From: Deltaproteobacteria bacterium
GTDB taxonomy: Bacteria > Desulfobacterota > Desulfobacteria > Desulfobacterales > JAHEIW01
Assembly: GCA_024639185.1 (NCBI GenBank)
Contig: JAHEIW010000018.1
Coordinates: 1-52,948 of the forward strand
Direction of reading: 5' to 3'
Length of the DNA stretch: 52,948 bases
The position numbers were made by a program, and so were the translations under genes. The notes below the pieces were generated by a model that was not told the origin of the DNA, searched no databases, and saw only the letters and a list, made by a program, of their open reading frames with translations. Below, in pieces: positions 52,026 to 52,948 of this stretch (the first letter of the stretch is position 1; each line of letters starts with the position of its first letter).

Positions 52026-52514
52026 CTAAAACATCTCCTTGATGTAATAAAATAGAACAACTGCAGTAAAAGCCAGTTTCAGTCCGACGACGAATACATT
52101 TCCAATCAGGATGCCCCATCCTGCGCGCAACGCTTTGCGACCCGATTTTCCAGACGCAAGTTCGCCCACCAGAGCCCCAATAAAAGCGCCCACAATCATG
52201 CCCCAGGGCGGGATAAAGAAAATGCCAATAATCATTCCAATTGCTGATCCCCAGAGACCGCGTTTGGATGCACCATATTTTTTGGCCCCCAGGGCAGGGG
52301 CGATATAATCCAACAGAATTAACAAGGCCGTTACGGCGCCCATGACCATCAAAAAAGTCTGGCTAAAAATTTGCCAATTCTTAATCCAGGATAATAGTAT
52401 CAGGGCGCAGAAACTCAATAGCGGTCCCGGCAGGACTGGAAGAATACAACCGACCATGCCCGCGATGGCTAAAATTAATCCAACAATAATCAAAAAAACA
52501 TTCAAAATGTCCAT
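52026..52514 (-). CDS. DUF456 family membrane protein
   Basis: 162 residues with about four to five membrane helices and a glycine-rich core: GCILPVLPGPLLSFCALIL, GAKKYGASKRGLWGSAIGMIIGIFF, PPWGMIVGAFIGALVGEL. This is the DUF456 pattern of small bacterial membrane proteins of unknown function. No adjacent gene indicates a partner. Confidence 0.88.
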   Translation of the reverse strand: MDILNVFLIIVGLILAIAGMVGCILPVLPGPLLSFCALILLSWIKNWQIFSQTFLMVMGAVTALLILLDYIAPALGAKKYGASKRGLWGSAIGMIIGIFFIPPWGMIVGAFIGALVGELASGKSGRKALRAGWGILIGNVFVVGLKLAFTAVVLFYYIKEMF

Positions 52515-52769
52515 TCCCTGTGTCGTGTGTTGGACAGATCATTTGGTAACAAACTGCTGCTCTGGTTCCGGCCCTGCCAGTACCACTCGCACCATGAAAT
52601 TGTCAAGCTGATGCTGAATATGAAACACACGGCGACATCTGGGGCTTTGGGGTTGCAGTCATTTAGCAGGTATGCTGTAATTTGGTCGGCCGTCCTGTTT
52701 GGATACGGTGACGTTTCCAAAAGGAGCCGAGGCAAGTTTATATTGAAAGGAATCAGAAAGGGTAACCCG

Positions 52770-52948
52770 ATGGAAATTACAAAAGCCGTCTTAGACCGAA
52801 TGAACAGCAATTCGCTTTATCAGACGCTGGGAATTCAGATTGAAGCCGCTGCCGGCGGTAAATCACAATCTCGTTTAAAACCGACATCGGCATTCTGCTG
52901 GCCTTTTCCAGAACAACCGCATGGCGGTATTTTGTTTACACTGATCGA
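52770..52948 (+). CDS. PaaI-type (hotdog) thioesterase, N-terminal part
   Basis: Starts at ATG 52770 and runs off the window end (59 codons visible). The visible part, LGIQIEAAAGGKSQSRL and PTSAFCWPFPEQPHGGILFTLID, matches the hotdog-fold PaaI/YigI group of acyl-CoA thioesterases, whose catalytic region begins at the HGG turn near residue 52. AAAGGG lies about 9 bases upstream of the ATG. The substrate cannot be assigned and the C-terminus is not seen. Confidence 0.7.
   Translation, partial: MEITKAVLDRMNSNSLYQTLGIQIEAAAGGKSQSRLKPTSAFCWPFPEQPHGGILFTLI

Overview
The window reads as one contig from a Gram-negative sulfate-reducer-like bacterium of the Desulfobacterota (old Deltaproteobacteria), probably close to Desulfobacterales. 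This rests on an EF-G of the spd/mitochondrial-EFG1 subtype, the argB-argD-argF-argG-argH run, xerC-hslV-hslU synteny, a lipoprotein-lysA-dapF run, and several PATAN (DUF4388), Roadblock and MglA-like signalling genes. Species cannot be named from the sequence alone.

Layout. 1-8.6 kb is housekeeping on the plus strand: coaBC, a family-4 uracil-DNA glycosylase, an NfeD protease-slipin membrane pair, a Rho-N-domain protein, a HAD phosphatase, xerC and hslVU. 8.8-15.5 kb holds arginine biosynthesis (argB, D, F, G, H); argF-argG is bracketed by two copies of a roughly 200-bp palindromic repeat. 15.5-20 kb holds an LptM-like lipoprotein, lysA, dapF, folK, a small YHS/TRASH-like protein and pgsA, then tRNA-Gly(GCC) and tRNA-Cys(GCA).

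20.14-22.57 kb is a very small (2.38 kb), AT-rich integrative element in the 3' end of tRNA-Cys. It is bounded by a perfect 47-bp direct repeat and carries an apparently N-terminally damaged tyrosine integrase, a PilZ-like protein behind a sigma-54-like promoter, and a 72-residue unknown. 22.7-24.3 kb is accessory: a ribbon-helix-helix protein, a GNAT remnant, a small basic protein and a RecA/DnaB-fold ATPase. EF-G and an Smr protein (minus strand) follow, then a CoA-transferase/acetyltransferase fusion.

30.1-40.0 kb is the most interesting region: ten same-strand genes made mostly of half signalling modules. They are two Roadblock-type proteins, an MglA-like GTPase, a coiled-coil protein, a winged-helix-like protein, a zinc-ribbon/Cache/HAMP receptor without output domain, two PATAN-type proteins (one with a receiver), a PAS-PAS-DHp protein without ATPase domain, and a PilB/GspE-like ATPase with TPR and MshEN-like regions. 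I infer a GTPase/phosphorelay/nucleotide-responsive circuit controlling a type IV pilus or secretion motor.

40-52.9 kb holds rsmG, a PurF-like protein lacking the N-terminal catalytic cysteine, a phosphodiesterase, arfB, a universal stress protein, a polar amino-acid ABC transporter (two permeases and a binding protein, no ATPase), a UPF0210/ACT pair, a PocR-domain sensor, a decayed proteasome-like Ntn-hydrolase gene, a basic coiled-coil DNA-binding protein, a cold-shock protein, a DUF456 membrane protein and the start of a PaaI-type thioesterase.

Throughout the chromosome part, at least eight intergenic regions hold degenerate tandem arrays with a strict 7-bp (once 8-bp) period, usually as an inverted pair. 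The unit sequence differs at every locus.
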